Assembly: GCA_940337035.1 (NCBI GenBank)
Contig: CALNHX010005863.1
Coordinates: 1 to 64,000 of the forward strand
DNA from: Agriotes lineatus
Taxonomy: Eukaryota; Arthropoda; Insecta; Coleoptera; Elateridae
Direction: 5' to 3'
DNA length: 64,000 nt
The position numbers and the translations under genes are program-made. The notes beneath the pieces were generated by a model that did no database searches, was not told the origin of the DNA, and was given only the letters and a program-made list of their open reading frames with translations. Below, in pieces: positions 11,531 to 22,488 of the stretch (position 1 is its first letter; every line of letters starts with the position of its first letter).

Positions 11531-12030
11531 TTACATACAGGGTGATTAAAAGAATTTGGTCCGAACTTAAAGGTGTGGTGTGAGATTCTACAAGAAGCAA
11601 AAATTTTAATAAAGCCATGTCGTATTCAACCGTGTTCTAGTTACAAAGGATTTCTTTGTTTTTATTATTCTTCTTTTAAATCAAGTCAACCAGAAAATAA
11701 CTCAAACAAACGCTGATTTGTTATGACACAAGATGTTTCAAGCTTGAATTATTGTTGTTTTCTAAATGTCGTAATGGTAGAACTTTCTCCAATATTCTAC
11801 TACTGCTGTACGAGTATTCCCGCTGCAATAGCCATACACGAAATACATTTCTGCATATTCAAGTACAGAAAAAGGTTACATCATTACCACACTTAGAAAA
11901 CAACACTAATTCAAGCTTGAACCACCTTCTGTCATAACAATTAGCGTTTGTTTTACTTATTTCTGGGTGACTTGATTTAACAGAACAATGAAAAAATATG
12001 TAAACCGCTTTACTCAGAACTTCTCTCGCA
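11531..12030. repeat. Imperfect foldback element with TACAGGGTG end
   Basis: Left-arm landmarks AAATCAAGTCAACCAGAAA, CAAACAAACGCTGATTTG and TTCAAGCTTGAATTATTG (about 11678-11760) reappear as reverse complement at about 11890-11985. The arms are at least 100 bp with a loop of about 110 bp. Outside the clear arms the left side continues to a TACAGGGTGATTAAAAG end at 11531, similar to the terminus of the palindrome at 107. The right outer end is not clear. Confidence 0.6.
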
Positions 12031-12044
12031 ACAGGACGTTCTGA

Positions 12045-12320
12045 AACCTAACAATATTAAAAATCAAAAGCCAGTAGGGGTAAAAAATCTACAAGTTTGT
12101 AAAAATATTGAAACAATAAAAGAAAACACTTGGTAATGCAAACTACGTCAATTTTCAAATAAAAATCATTACCGACGTGGGATTCGAACTTCAACGCCTG
12201 CAAACGAGCCTGCGAATGCGATTTCAACGATTGGCGGTAGCCCGTCAGCAAGTTAACCGCCCCTTCGCTGCACTGGGTCATCGAGAACCCTTTGCATCTG
12301 TGAGATGCGGTTGCCTTAAA
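12045..12320 (-). mobile_element. tRNA-headed SINE-like copy (first of an inverted pair)
   Basis: On the minus strand it reads GATGACCCAGTGCAGCG, then GAAGTTCGAATCCCACG (B-box-like), then a body with CCAAGTGTTTTCTTTTATTG and TTTTTACCCCTACTGGC. The same order of landmarks is found on the plus strand at 13115-13350, so this is a dispersed repeat, not a lone tRNA gene. The head has an extra segment of about 30 bp compared with the partner copy. Confidence 0.55.
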
Positions 12321-12404
12321 TACAGAGCATTTATTGTAAACTCTTTTTTTTCTTTTTTACAACATTTACGTTGTATCTGTAGATGTAAAAATCTGGTGTG
12401 ATAC

Positions 12405-13080
12405 ACTCACACAACTTCCTTTTACAGTGATCTTATAATTAGTCAAAAATTTCATTTTTAATTTTTAACAATTTGTTAAAAATTTTCAAAAATTACAAAT
12501 TCTACAAAAACGGTACAAAAATCGAGTGTTAGTTGAAGAGACAAATTTTCTCTAGAATTTTAAGGTGAATTCAAAAATGTAATAATATACCGGGTATTTT
12601 ATTTAAAATAGGAGTTAATAAAAAAAATAGAAAAAAAAACAAAAGAAACCCACTTTAGAAGTATTCAACTGGAAAATCATCTATCTCACATCAATACACA
12701 TTAAAAATTTAAGAAAAATGTAAAGTTTAAAAAAAATCGTTAGAGCCGTTTTTGAAAAAATCGAAAAAAACTGAAAAATCACAAGAGTAAACACCTACTT
12801 CTGGTTATGCGATTTTCTTCAAAAGCTTGCTGTCTCATCTACATAGTACACAAAACTTATATATGAAGTTTCAACGCCATACCTCTTTCGTTTTTGAGAT
12901 ATTCTGTTCACAGACAGACACACACACAGACACACACACACACACAGACAGACCAATGAAAAAAAATATGTTTTTTGGGATCAGGGGACTCTAAAACGTG
13001 AAGATCCGTTGAAAACTCAATTTCGAATTTTTGGGGTGAATCCAATACTTCCTTTATAGTAAAAGGAAGTAAAAAGAGTC
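12405..13080 (+). mobile_element. Candidate retroelement between inverted SINE copies
   Basis: This AT-rich segment contains a (AC)n/GACAGAC tract at 12907-12955, then GGGATCAGGGGACTCTAAAA and a terminal hairpin TACTTCCTTT-ATAGT-AAAAGGAAGTA at about 13049-13074. Its left edge carries ACTTCCTTTTAC (about 12415), an inverted match to the right-edge hairpin. It resembles the 10740-11165 segment. No coding region is visible. Confidence 0.35.
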
Positions 13081-13114
13081 AAACAAAGGCAACAATAAAT
13101 GCGTTCTGTTTAAT

Positions 13115-13350
13115 ATAGCCGCGCATCCCACAGATCTGAGAGATCCTGCATCTGCATGGCCCAGTGGAACATGCGGGTGCAACCGAATTCGCATTCGCAG
13201 GCGCTGTAGTGGGATCCCACAAACGCTAATGGCTTTTTTATTTCAAAATTGATATAATTCTCATTAGCAAGTGTTTTCTTTTATTGTTTATGTATTATTA
13301 GGAACGTATTTTTACCCCTAGTTTCCTTTGATTTTTAAAATTGTTTAGTG
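13115..13350 (+). mobile_element. tRNA-headed SINE-like copy (second of an inverted pair)
   Basis: Landmarks in order: CATGGCCCAGTGGAAC, CGCATTCGCAGGCGC, GTGGGATCCCAC, GCAAGTGTTTTCTTTTATTG and TTTTTACCCCTAGTTTCC, ending in TTTGATTTTTAAAATTG. These match the minus-strand copy at 12045-12320. The orientation is opposite, so the two copies form a long imperfect inverted repeat about 0.8 kb apart. Confidence 0.55.
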
Positions 13351-14324
13351 TCACATCGTCCATTTGTGACGGAACTTATGAATAAAGCCCTTTACAGGTG
13401 CTGTCAACTCAGTAAAGTAGTAAAACACTAAATAATATTTTTTTATATTTTTTTAAATATTTTCGTTATTTGTTACACGAAACATTGTATTTAACTTTTT
13501 CGGAAAGAATTTTTCCGAATTCGCACTACATGCAGCACTCTCTTCGGTCGTGCTTCAAACAAAGTGCTCATTCGGGAAAATACCTTCCCAAACTTGTTAG
13601 GTAAATAACTATTTCGCATCTCTACAGACGTGCGAAAGTATACGTTTACACGGCTAGCCGCGAAAATGTTTCCCCAGATGACGTTCCGCGGCTAGGCGCG
13701 AAAATAAATGTCGAGCGTCCTAATCGTGGAGGCCGTATACTATTGTTTATTGATAGTTCATCAATTGTCTATTTGTTGTGTAGGATAAAAAATACTGTGT
13801 GAACCACAGCGGGAAAATGATTTTCCGGGCCTTAAGTAGTGCCCGGCCTCGCCTACGGCTCGGCTCGGCTGTTCATATCTTCTTTCGATCCGGAAAATAT
13901 TCATTTTCTCGCCTATTTACACAAATTACTATTGCATCGCGTTGTATCCTTAATCGTTATCGCAGAATGTGTTTTTGTATGAGTTTTATGATAGAAAACC
14001 TCCTAACAAGTCGCCTTGAAAGAGAGGAGTAGCAATTTTCTCTCATTTTTATTTTCCACAACCAATAACACACTATCTACATACCCGACATGTTTTTCTG
14101 TCTTTCCCTGCAATCGTCTATGTGCCTTAAAATGTTCGTGACTGTAAAATAAGTACTAGCGAGTTTATAAAGCGTTTTTGTTGTCTTCTTTTTTTAATTG
14201 AGAGTTAAGTTGTGATCAATGTATTGAATACGTTACTTCCAGTTGCATATATTTTTCTTATGGGTTCAATTATACTGTACATAGATATATAACATTGCTT
14301 TGAAGATATTAATAAGTGAGGGTA
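13351..14324. other. No gene recognised; contains a GC-richer island
   Basis: About 13620-13900 is richer in G+C and in CpG than its flanks, with CGGCTAGCCGCG, CCGCGGCTAGGCGCG and CTCGGCTCGGCT. An inverted repeat GGAAAATGATTTTCC lies at 13812-13826. The 77-codon ORF at 13799-14032 shows no domain. It could be a fragment of an unknown repeat. I cannot assign it. Confidence 0.4.
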
Positions 14325-14905
14325 TTTTATGCTACCTCCTTTGAAGCCTTGTTCGTCTCATTAGTTGCTTCATCATTGAATCGTCGTGATATCCTCATTT
14401 ACAGTTCCTGTATCCTCTTATTCCACTGCGATCGATTATTGGACATATAACCTACTCCAGTTGAAGGATCCATAATTAGCTCAAAATGGGGGGTGAATAT
14501 CACCCGTGCTTTTTACTATAACCGACTCTTTGGACATTTATGCTCGTTTCATTTTTATTAAATCATCCCATCAATTTGGTGATCTTCCTCTATGACGCTT
14601 CCCAGGAAAATATCCACTTATATGATTAAATGCGCTAGACTGCCTGTGGTTCTTCTGGATACATGACCAGAGTAAGTTGGGATAAGTTTTTCGAGTATAG
14701 TTTATAGTCGTTCCGTTACATTTAGCTCTTCTAATACAGATTCGTTTGTTCTCCTAGCAGTCCAGGTTATTATTGTTACTTTCTTTAATAACCCACGTTT
14801 CAGATGCGTATAGGAATATAGGGTAAGTTAGTGTAAGTGCAATTCGGACTTCAGTTGCTTTTCCTATATGTCTATCTTTCCCGATTTTGTGTAGTATTCT
14901 TTCCA
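14325..14905 (-). pseudogene. Decayed LINE reverse transcriptase, C-terminal end
   Basis: Translating the minus strand piecewise gives fragments typical of the end of an insect non-LTR retrotransposon ORF2 after the palm domain. They are a segment ending YPIFLYASETWVIKES (about 14786-14832), WTARRTNESVLEEL near 14735-14767, RHRGRSPN-WDDLI near 14565-14605 (compare the usual GKR.RGRPP.RW.D), and RSQWNKRIQEL near 14410-14445. The pieces are in different frames and separated by stops, and the expected stretch between SETW and WTARR is missing. The 5' part of the element is absent. The family within LINEs cannot be fixed. Confidence 0.75.
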
Positions 14906-15106
14906 CTTAAGCCATTTTAAGCTATTTTGATTACTTCACTCTTAACCTTGCAATTCTTTGTAATTACGGAGCCCACTTATAAATACAAAAAACTGCTTCA
15001 CCGTTCTCAATGTTAACAGTAGTTCCACTAACTCGTCAGCAGTGCCATCATATATAATAATAATAACTTTATTAATTTAAAAGTAAATATAACATCAACA
15101 AAATAA

Positions 15107-17453
15107 TGTTACGATACTTTTGGAGTGCCCCCCGTAGTATTGAACTTTCGCTAGCTGAATTTTTGAACTTGAATATTTATGGTTGGCTTTTGTCAATTTT
15201 TGCAAACTTTAAACTAGGTATAATTAGCTATATCTTATTTTTAATTACTCTCCTATAATTATCATGCAGTTTCGTAAGCAACCCCTCGTTTAATTACTTA
15301 TATTTTGCAAATTAGGTTTATTCTTGCTATATTTCTACAAATATTTGGGTATGGCCGCTAGGCAACCGGTGATACAAATTGTTTTTAACTATTCCATTTG
15401 TTGCTAGAGCAATGTTATCTTCTCCTGCAGTCAGACTTGCCTGACTGGTTTTTTGGCTTCTCCTGGCCCAAATTTTTGGTTATCAGTTGACCTGTGGGCT
15501 GGGTTTTTGAATTTTTCGGCTTTCTTTTCAAGCTAAACGGTCGTGCTAGTAGGTGTTCCTCTGCAGCTAAGTGCTTCATAGCCCTTTGGTAGGGCTCGCC
15601 TCTTCGAATAGATTGTTTGAGGGATCTGGAAGCATTTCTGCGTTATCGTGGATGTTCGTAATGATTAGATAGCTACTTACTTGCATTCCTTCGCTTTTGG
15701 CGGATCTCCTGGACGCCTACTTTAGCGCGCTCCTCTCGGCTCGACCCCCAGCTGGAGGTAAGACTAGGTCAGTTTCTTCTTAATCGGGAATACATTTGGG
15801 TTCTGTGCGTTTTTAGCCAAAAATTCCCGGTGGGAATTAAAACACTCCCCATCTGCTTGAAATCCTTCCTGTCTGGAGCAGGCCTATCCCGTTCGACTGC
15901 ACCCTGCTGGAATCCAGTTCGATGCACTGGGCCCTAAGATAGTCGCATCGCCTGTGAATGTTGCAACCCTCGTGGGCAACACTGAAGATTGAGCAACTGC
16001 TTTACACTCACCTGCAAGTCATTCTGCAGCCTCCACAGCTGGCACTGCCTCCCGCAGCTGCAGCCGCCCTCGTTGCTTCGCTAGCTACGTCCAACAACAG
16101 GGGAGCAAACGGAGAGATTAGGTTCTGGTAAACTTTCCTGCAGGCAAGACGTTATTGTAGATAATATGCATTGCGCCTGTTGTACTTTATAATTGAATCA
16201 TACTGTTTCATGCCGTTAGCACTTCGGGCATGTGATTTAGGTGATAGGTTTCGTGCATCGTTAGTTTAGTAATATTTGGAATTTGTGTAATTAAATGTTA
16301 GGGCCGCCGCGCAATGACATGCGGTTACCCCCTGCTACTTGCTGAATTAAGGTCGTAAGGTTTACCTGTGTATTGCTCCGCTTGTGCCTTCGGGTCTCCT
16401 AGCCTTATTGACCTGTGTTATCTGAAAAATTTATAGAGTAGAACTTGTAGCTTTGAGCTTCACTTGTGTCCTTTCTGGACGTCGCGTTTACTCACCAGCT
16501 TGCTTAACACAGCTCGGAAGCCTTAAAGTTTCGCTGTATTCATCACCAAAACAATAGTTAATATTTTCATGTCAAACCTTCGACGCGAAGTTAGGCACAC
16601 TTCAGTAGCGTGTCTCGTAAGCCGACTCCGGGAGCGTTGTGGTTATTGTAGATCTCCGTTAACCGAGTAAGGGGCAAATCCAAGCCTTTGCTTTCTTTAG
16701 CATATAAATCTACATACGTACACTTAATGCATTTTTAATATGGACACCGTCGTTCATGTGTGGCCACGCAAGCGCACGCTGATTCCGCCCTTTAGAAAAT
16801 TTTGAATATAGATATAGCGTCATTTAGGGCTAACCTTCGGGGTTAAAACGTTAGCCGAGGTGGTCTTGTATTGCTCTGAGCCGGTATACGCAAAATTTTA
16901 AACTCGCTCCGCGACTCGCGCTTGATCAATTTATTTTCTTTTTAAATTTAATACTCGCTACGCTCCGTTGTAACCGCACAATGTTTTAATGTGTTAGTTC
17001 ATAGTCATTGCTGCTCGTGGGCTACTATTTGCCCAATACCTATATTTGAATTTGTATATACATTTACTATTGCATGTCGCATACTGTGTGTTCTTTGATG
17101 TTGGTAAAAATATTGCCTGCTGTGATATTTGTATTTAGTTTATATTAGCATTGCACTATAGTACGCACCAAACTCTTTATTAATAAAGCTGTGATATTTT
17201 CTTTGGTGGTTGATTTGATTGTTTTCTTTGTGCTGCTGGAAATTGTCCTGACCTTATGTACGGTCCGGCATAAGGATTAGAACTTGAGTCGTGGACCTGG
17301 CGCCCTTTTTTTTTTTTAATACTTTTTCAGCATAGCTGGAACCCTGCGACCCTCGCGGCGAGCTAGCCCATTTAGGCCGATAGTTACCAGCCGGCAAAAC
17401 ATCAATTATAACTTTCGCCAAAAGGTAAGGCCGACCGTCTATCTTCCCTAACA
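15107..17453 (+). repeat. 5' LTR of Gypsy copy 1
   Basis: It runs from TGTTACGATACTTTTGGAG to TATCTTCCCTAACA, giving 2347 bp with TG...CA ends. The match is to 23155-25528. A polyadenylation signal AATAAA is at 17182-17187. It differs from the 3' LTR by scattered substitutions and by a short block near 16230 (a missing segment with GTTATTCAGCATCGGG). Confidence 0.92.
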
Positions 17454-17462
17454 AGAAGATTT

Positions 17463-17480
17463 TGGCGCCCAACGTGGGGC
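17463..17480 (+). other. Primer-binding site, tRNA-Lys type
   Basis: TGGCGCCCAACGTGGGGC begins nine bases after the LTR end. It is complementary to the 3' 18 bases of insect tRNA-Lys(CUU) as I recall them, including the CCA end. Osvaldo and Ulysses elements are reported to use tRNA-Lys. Confidence 0.8.
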
Positions 17481-17750
17481 CTTGAAAGGATTTTTGACTA
17501 CGTCGTTATTAGGGTACTTGGTGGTACTATAGTGCAAATCGAACTGTTAGGGTGTTAGAATTTATTACTGGCTAGGTGATTTACATTATTTTGGTATTAT
17601 TTATTGTCGATACTTGTTGGGTATTTACAATTGATTATTGCTAGTTATAGGTTTGTTTATTGCATGCTATTTACAGGTTTTTGCTTGGGTTAGTTATAAG
17701 CCTAGTTTAAATAAGTTTTTGTGATCATCTTGTCCTGTTGGAACAGCAAG
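17481..17750 (+). other. Untranslated leader of Gypsy copy 1
   Basis: T-rich, no ORF of note, between the primer site and the gag start. Matches the leader of copy 2 closely, including CCTGTTGGAACAGCAAG just before the ATG. An in-frame upstream ATG at 17721 would add ten residues. Confidence 0.7.
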
Positions 17751-19306
17751 ATGGTATTTCGTTTAGATGTTAATCGACTGCTCGTCGATGAACTCGATTA
17801 TGAGCTTCGAGTTAGAGACATTGCCATTCAGGGCAACGTCCAAGACAAACGCAAATTACTCCGTGCTCGTATGAAGATAGATCTTCTTATGAATGCCACT
17901 TTCACTCCGTGTCTTTCGACGCTACTGAAGAACTTGCGATCTGTGAAGACAAACTTTCTATTTTAGCTGCCGAAATTGATAGTTGCACCTCTAGGAACCT
18001 GGACAATGATGCCCAACGATTAGGTACTCGCCTTCTTCATGTTCAAGGTCGTCTAGGTCATATTCTAGCAGAACCAGATTCCGCTTCTAGGTTGGAGTCC
18101 TTGAAGGATAGATGCGAACAATTAATTGCCGCCTTGGAAGCGAAACTTCAGCTTCACGTTGATACCCAAGCTCGCAACGACACAACAGCTGCACCGAGTG
18201 ATTCAAGCTCGGAGGATGGTTCGTTAGTTTTATCTTCGGAAACCCAAATTCGCCCCCATAGCTCTGCTGTCACTACGTCTCAGGAAGATGCTGCCTTGCC
18301 TGTTCGTTCGACTGCTAATTCGGTTACGTGGAGTCACCCTTTGTTCACTTCACAGTTTTCTGCCCCTCAGCCTATTCCCTCTAGCTCAGCCATTCAACCT
18401 GGCATGTACTTGGATTATCCACCCTTTGCCGATGCCGTCAATCGACGCTCGTCTGCTGCTGAAGAGGTCAATCATTCTGCATCGTATAGACACACTTCAG
18501 CCAATTATTTAGCCATCAATAAATGGAGGATTACCTTCGATGGAGGAAATGGCTTAACTAGCTTTTTAGAGGAAATTGAAGAAACTCGCATAGCTCGAAA
18601 CGTATCCAAGGATCAACTTTTTGCCGCTGCCATCGAATTGTTCACTGGCAACGCTCGAATTTGGTTTCGTTCCGTTCGCAACACTATTCGTTCTTGGGAT
18701 GAATTGATCATCGCCTTGAAAGCCGCTTTTCTGCCTTGCGACTACGAAACTAGCTTATGGGATGAGATCCGTAGTAGAACCCAAGGACCTGATGAGTCCG
18801 TAACAGTCTACGTCGCTGTCATGGAGAACCTTTTTAGTCGCCTTTCTCGTGTACCTGTGGAAATGGAGCGCATAGAGATTATGCGTAGGAACTTGCAACC
18901 ATACTTACAGGCACAGCTGGCTCTCTACTCTCCAACGAGTATCGCTCAGCTTAGACAACTTGGCAAACTGATTGAGGATGCTAAGGTGCGATCTTCGAGG
19001 TTCAAAAATCCACCTCCGCCTTATCAAGCCCTCGAACCTGATTTGGCTTATCACAAGCCCCGTTTTGGAGCTAGAGCTGCTGCCATTGAGGAAACTAGTT
19101 CCACTCCTAGTCCCTCTGCCGAAGGACAAGTCTGCGATGTTACAGCCGCTCGACCCTATGGTGTGTGCTGGAACTGTGGGAAGCCCGACCATCGCGTAGC
19201 TCAGTGTCCATCGCCACGCAAATTGAAGTGTTATCGCTGCGGTAAAGCTGACGTCACAATTCGTACCTGCCCTTCCTGTTCGGGAAACGGGAACGGAAGG
19301 CGTTAA
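17751..19306 (+). pseudogene. gag: Gag polyprotein with one-base frameshift, copy 1
   Basis: Gag is the structural protein that forms the cytoplasmic particle and packages the RNA. The start is taken at MVFRLDVNRLLVDEL. Compared with copy 2, one C is missing in a CCC run at about 17907-17908, so the frame opens into a stop at 17966. The rest of Gag continues in the next frame to 19306. That part holds the capsid-type region (WRITFDGGNGLTSFLEEIEE, then TGNARIWFRSVRNTIRSW and FLPCDYETSLWDEIRSRTQG) and a zinc knuckle CWNCGKPDHRVAQC, followed by a second cysteine cluster CYRCGKADVTIRTCPSC without the usual His. Gag stops 24 bases past the slippery heptamer. As it stands the copy would make only about 70 residues of Gag. 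Confidence 0.9.
19282..19288 (+). promoter_or_regulatory. Candidate -1 ribosomal frameshift site GGGAAAC, copy 1
   Basis: The heptamer is phased as G GGA AAC in the gag frame. Slipping back one base gives GGG AAA, which is the pol frame and is open from here to 22488. No in-frame ATG lies in pol before the protease. The heptamer is identical in copy 2. GGGAAAC is a known slippery sequence in retroviral gag-pro junctions. Confidence 0.7.
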
Positions 19307-22300
19307 GAGGCCGATTAGCGTCTTCTCCCGCCACCATTTCTGAGGCCAATGTCGTCTCCCAATCTCGAGAAACGGATCACATACCTACTGGACATCGTAT
19401 TCTGCTCGATTTCATCTTGAGTCACGCCAGTAAAGATGAAAGGCCCTATCTTCGTGTTTCAATTTATGGCAAGGATCTACTTGGCTTGTTGGACTCCGGC
19501 GCGAGCCGTACCATTTTAGGTCGACAAGGATGGGAAGTATTGAAGGACGTCTGCAAATTAAGCTCTGCTAAATCTACCACCTGCAGCGTCGCCAATGGTG
19601 AGAAATGCCATAGTATAGGTACACTTACCGTCCCCATCGTACTGAGAGATCGCGTGAGAACTTTCGAAGTCCTGGTTATTCCTTCACTCCCACATACATT
19701 AATTTTGGGCACCGACTTCTGGAAGAGGATGGCCCTTGTGCCAGATCTTCGCCATGGGGAATGGACCTTCTCCAAAGCCTCGGCTGATGAGCAAATCGCT
19801 GCGATCCGTTCAACTGAACACCTCACGAACGACGAACAAGCTGTGCTTGATCAGACTATCAGCGAAGCTTTTTCTTTGATAGGAGATGGTGTAGGATGCA
19901 CCCATTTAGTGGAGCATGTAATCAAGACAGATGCTGAACCAATTAAGCAGCGCTATTATCCAATCTCGCCTGCTTTGCAAAAGCACGTGAATGAAGAGCT
20001 CGACGATATGTTAGAAAAGGGCATTGTGGAACCCTCAACATCCGCATGGTCATCGCCCATCGTTATGATAAAGAAGAAGGATGGTTCCTACCGCTTCTGC
20101 GTAGACTATCGGAAGCTCAACAAGGTGAGCCAACCTGATGCCTATCCACTTCCGTACATCAGCAACATCTTGGACAAGTTACGTGATGCACAATACCTGA
20201 CCACGTTAGATGTCAAGTCAGCTTACTTTCAGGTGCCGGTTTCTGTCGCTAGCCGTCCGCTAACTGCCTTCACTGTCCCTAATCGTGGGTTGTACCAATT
20301 TTGTCGCCTCCCGTTCGGCCTTCATACCGCCCCGGCGACTTGGCAACGCCTTATCGACCGAGTTATTGGTGCCGACCTAGAACCTTACGCCTTCACATAC
20401 TTGGATGACATTATTATCTGCACTCCTACCTTCGAAAAACACCTGGAGGTCTTGAAGGAAGTCATATCTAGGATCGCCAAGGCCGGCCTAACTTTGAACC
20501 GGGAAAAATGTCATTTTTGCAAGCCCGAACTGAAGTACCTGGGGTACGTCGTGAACTCCAAAGGTCTACTCGTCGACCCGGAAAAGGTCGAAGCAATCTT
20601 GAACATCCCTAACCCCAAGACGGTACCAGAGGTTAGAAGGATATTGGGAATGGCATCGTGGTATCGGCGCTTTGTGCCTAACTTTTCTTCAGTTGTGTCA
20701 CCTATGACTCGCCTGCTTCGCAAGAACCAGAAGTTTGTTTGGTCTGAGGAATGTCAAACCGCATTTGACACCATTAAAGACTGCCTCGTCTCGGCCCCTG
20801 TGCTCTCTTGCCCAGATTTCACTCGTCCCTTCACCATTCAGACGGACGCCTCTGGCTATGGACTCGGAGCCGTCTTGTCCCAGACGTATCCTGAGGGAGA
20901 GAAGGTCGTCTGCTATATAAGCCGTTCTCTCACGAAGAATGAGCGGAAGTTCAGCACAACGGAACGCGAATGTCTCGCGGTACTCTTCGCCATCGAAAAA
21001 CTTCGCCCGTACATCGAGGGAACTAAGTTCGACGTCGTGACCGACCACTACGCCCTCAAGTGGTTGCATAATATTAAAGACCCCATAGGACGCATTGCGC
21101 GTTGGGCCATACGCCTACAACAATATAATTTCAATGTTATCCATCGCAAAGGCAAAGACAATGTCGTACCTGACGCTCTATCCAGGTCCGTACCTATTGT
21201 CGATGAAGTCACTGAGGACGACGATATTCGAGATCGCTGGTATGCTCGGATGCGCCTAAAAGTCCGAAACGATCCACAGCACTATCCTGCTTGGCGCGAG
21301 TCGAATTCGCAACTCTACAAACATGTTAGGAGCCCGTATCCAGAACTCATGCAGGCCAATGAAGATTGGAAGATAGTTCTACCTAAGGACAAACGTTCAG
21401 AAGTACTTAGACGTAATCATGATGATCCTACCTCAGGACATCTCGGCGTTTCGAAAACCTTAGGTCGTATAGCTCAGAGGTACTACTGGCCCAAGATGCG
21501 AACGGACGTTCTGCGCTACATTCGCAACTGCAAGGTGTGTTCCCGCACTAAGCCTGACCAACGACCACCCGCTGGACATATGGGAGGTCACACAAACATC
21601 TCGAAGCCCTGGGAGGTCATCTGTATGGACCTCATAGGACCTCTACCTCGTTCTTCTCGGGGATACCAGTATATACTCGTAGTGGCTGATTGTTTCTCTA
21701 AACTTCCTCTTGTATTTCCCCTTCGTAAGGCTACGGCCGCTGCAGTCGTACGTCACGTTGAAGAAAACGTGTTTTTATTGTTTGGCGCTCCGAAGAGAAT
21801 TATCTGCGACAATGGTGTCCAGTTCAAGAGTCGCGAATTTACTGCCTTGGCTAGGAACTATGGCTGCAGAATAGCGTTTACAGCGTTGTATCACCCTCAG
21901 GCAAATCCAACGGAACGCATCAATCGTGTTCTGAAAACAATGCTTACAGCGTACGTGTCCGACAAACAACGTGAGTGGGATAAATACTTACAACAAGTCG
22001 CTTGTGCCATAAGAACCTCCAAGCATGATGTCACTGGTCATAGCCCCTACTTTTTGAATTTTGGCCGAGAAATTACACTCGACGGGAATCCGGAAGAAAG
22101 ACCTGAAGATGAAGGTCCCGAACTTCGTGTCATCAGGGATGAAAACCCCAACATAAGAGCCCAAGCGCTGCAACGGTTGTACAAAGAAGTAAAAGTTCGT
22201 CTTGCTAGGGCCTACGATCGTTCGAAGGTCTACTACAACCTGCGAAGACGACCTGATGAATATCAGGTAGGCAACTCCGTTTGGAGAAGAAACTTCACGC

Positions 22301-22488
22301 AATCGGATGCTGCTAACCACTATACTGCTAAATTGGCACCCAAGTTCATTGGACCCTTTATAATTCATAAGAAATTGTCTCGCTTCATATATCAACTTAA
22401 GGATCCAGACGGACGTCTACGCGGGAATTGGCATGCCAAAGACTTGAAGCTCAACAACGCTGTCGACGATAATGATGATTTGGTTTAG
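19282..22488 (+). CDS. pol: Pol polyprotein (protease, RT, RNase H, integrase), copy 1
   Basis: This frame makes the enzymes that copy the RNA and insert the DNA. It is probably expressed only as a Gag-Pol fusion by -1 frameshift, so I start it at the slippery site. Numbering residues from codon 19417: aspartic protease LLDSGAS with Asp26 and ILGTDFW; reverse transcriptase WSSPIVMIKKKDG, LPFGLHTAPATW and YLDD at 328-331; RNase H TDASGYGLGAVL with Asp477. Integrase has an H668-x6-H675-x29-C705-x2-C708 zinc finger, catalytic Asp738, Asp798 and Glu833 (spacing of 34, one short of the common 35), then a GPF-type tail (APKFIGPFIIHKKL). There are no internal stops. It differs from copy 2 at about a dozen residues. 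The upstream gag frameshift should prevent its normal expression. Confidence 0.93.
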   Translation, partial: GKRERKALRGRLASSPATISEANVVSQSRETDHIPTGHRILLDFILSHASKDERPYLRVSIYGKDLLGLLDSGASRTILGRQGWEVLKDVCKLSSAKSTTCSVANGEKCHSIGTLTVPIVLRDRVRTFEVLVIPSLPHTLILGTDFWKRMALVPDLRHGEWTFSKASADEQIAAIRSTEHLTNDEQAVLDQTISEAFSLIGDGVGCTHLVEHVIKTDAEPIKQRYYPISPALQKHVNEELDDMLEKGIVEPSTSAWSSPIVMIKKKDGSYRFCVDYRKLNKVSQPDAYPLPYISNILDKLRDAQYLTTLDVKSAYFQVPVSVASRPLTAFTVPNRGLYQFCRLPFGLHTAPATWQRLIDRVIGADLEPYAFTYLDDIIICTPTFEKHLEVLKEVISRIAKAGLTLNREKCHFCKPELKYLGYVVNSKGLLVDPEKVEAILNIPNPKTVPEVRRILGMASWYRRFVPNFSSVVSPMTRLLRKNQKFVWSEECQTAFDTIKDCLVSAPVLSCPDFTRPFTIQTDASGYGLGAVLSQTYPEGEKVVCYISRSLTKNERKFSTTERECLAVLFAIEKLRPYIEGTKFDVVTDHYALKWLHNIKDPIGRIARWAIRLQQYNFNVIHRKGKDNVVPDALSRSVPIVDEVTEDDDIRDRWYARMRLKVRNDPQHYPAWRESNSQLYKHVRSPYPELMQANEDWKIVLPKDKRSEVLRRNHDDPTSGHLGVSKTLGRIAQRYYWPKMRTDVLRYIRNCKVCSRTKPDQRPPAGHMGGHTNISKPWEVICMDLIGPLPRSSRGYQYILVVADCFSKLPLVFPLRKATAAAVVRHVEENVFLLFGAPKRIICDNGVQFKSREFTALARNYGCRIAFTALYHPQANPTERINRVLKTMLTAYVSDKQREWDKYLQQVACAIRTSKHDVTGHSPYFLNFGREITLDGNPEERPEDEGPELRVIRDENPNIRAQALQRLYKEVKVRLARAYDRSKVYYNLRRRPDEYQVGNSVWRRNFTQSDAANHYTAKLAPKFIGPFIIHKKLSRFIYQLKDPDGRLRGNWHAKDLKLNNAVDDNDDLV

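Noticed and set aside
11357..11545. Remnant of a Gypsy-type pol gene (KENYDRRRKGRHH)
   Set aside because: Similarity is short and based on a basic stretch only; no catalytic motif.
19464..19826. Antisense ORFs of 120-135 codons inside pol (also 20698, 21988, 49688, 52407)
   Set aside because: Shadows of the pol frame on the opposite strand, conserved only because the two copies are nearly identical.
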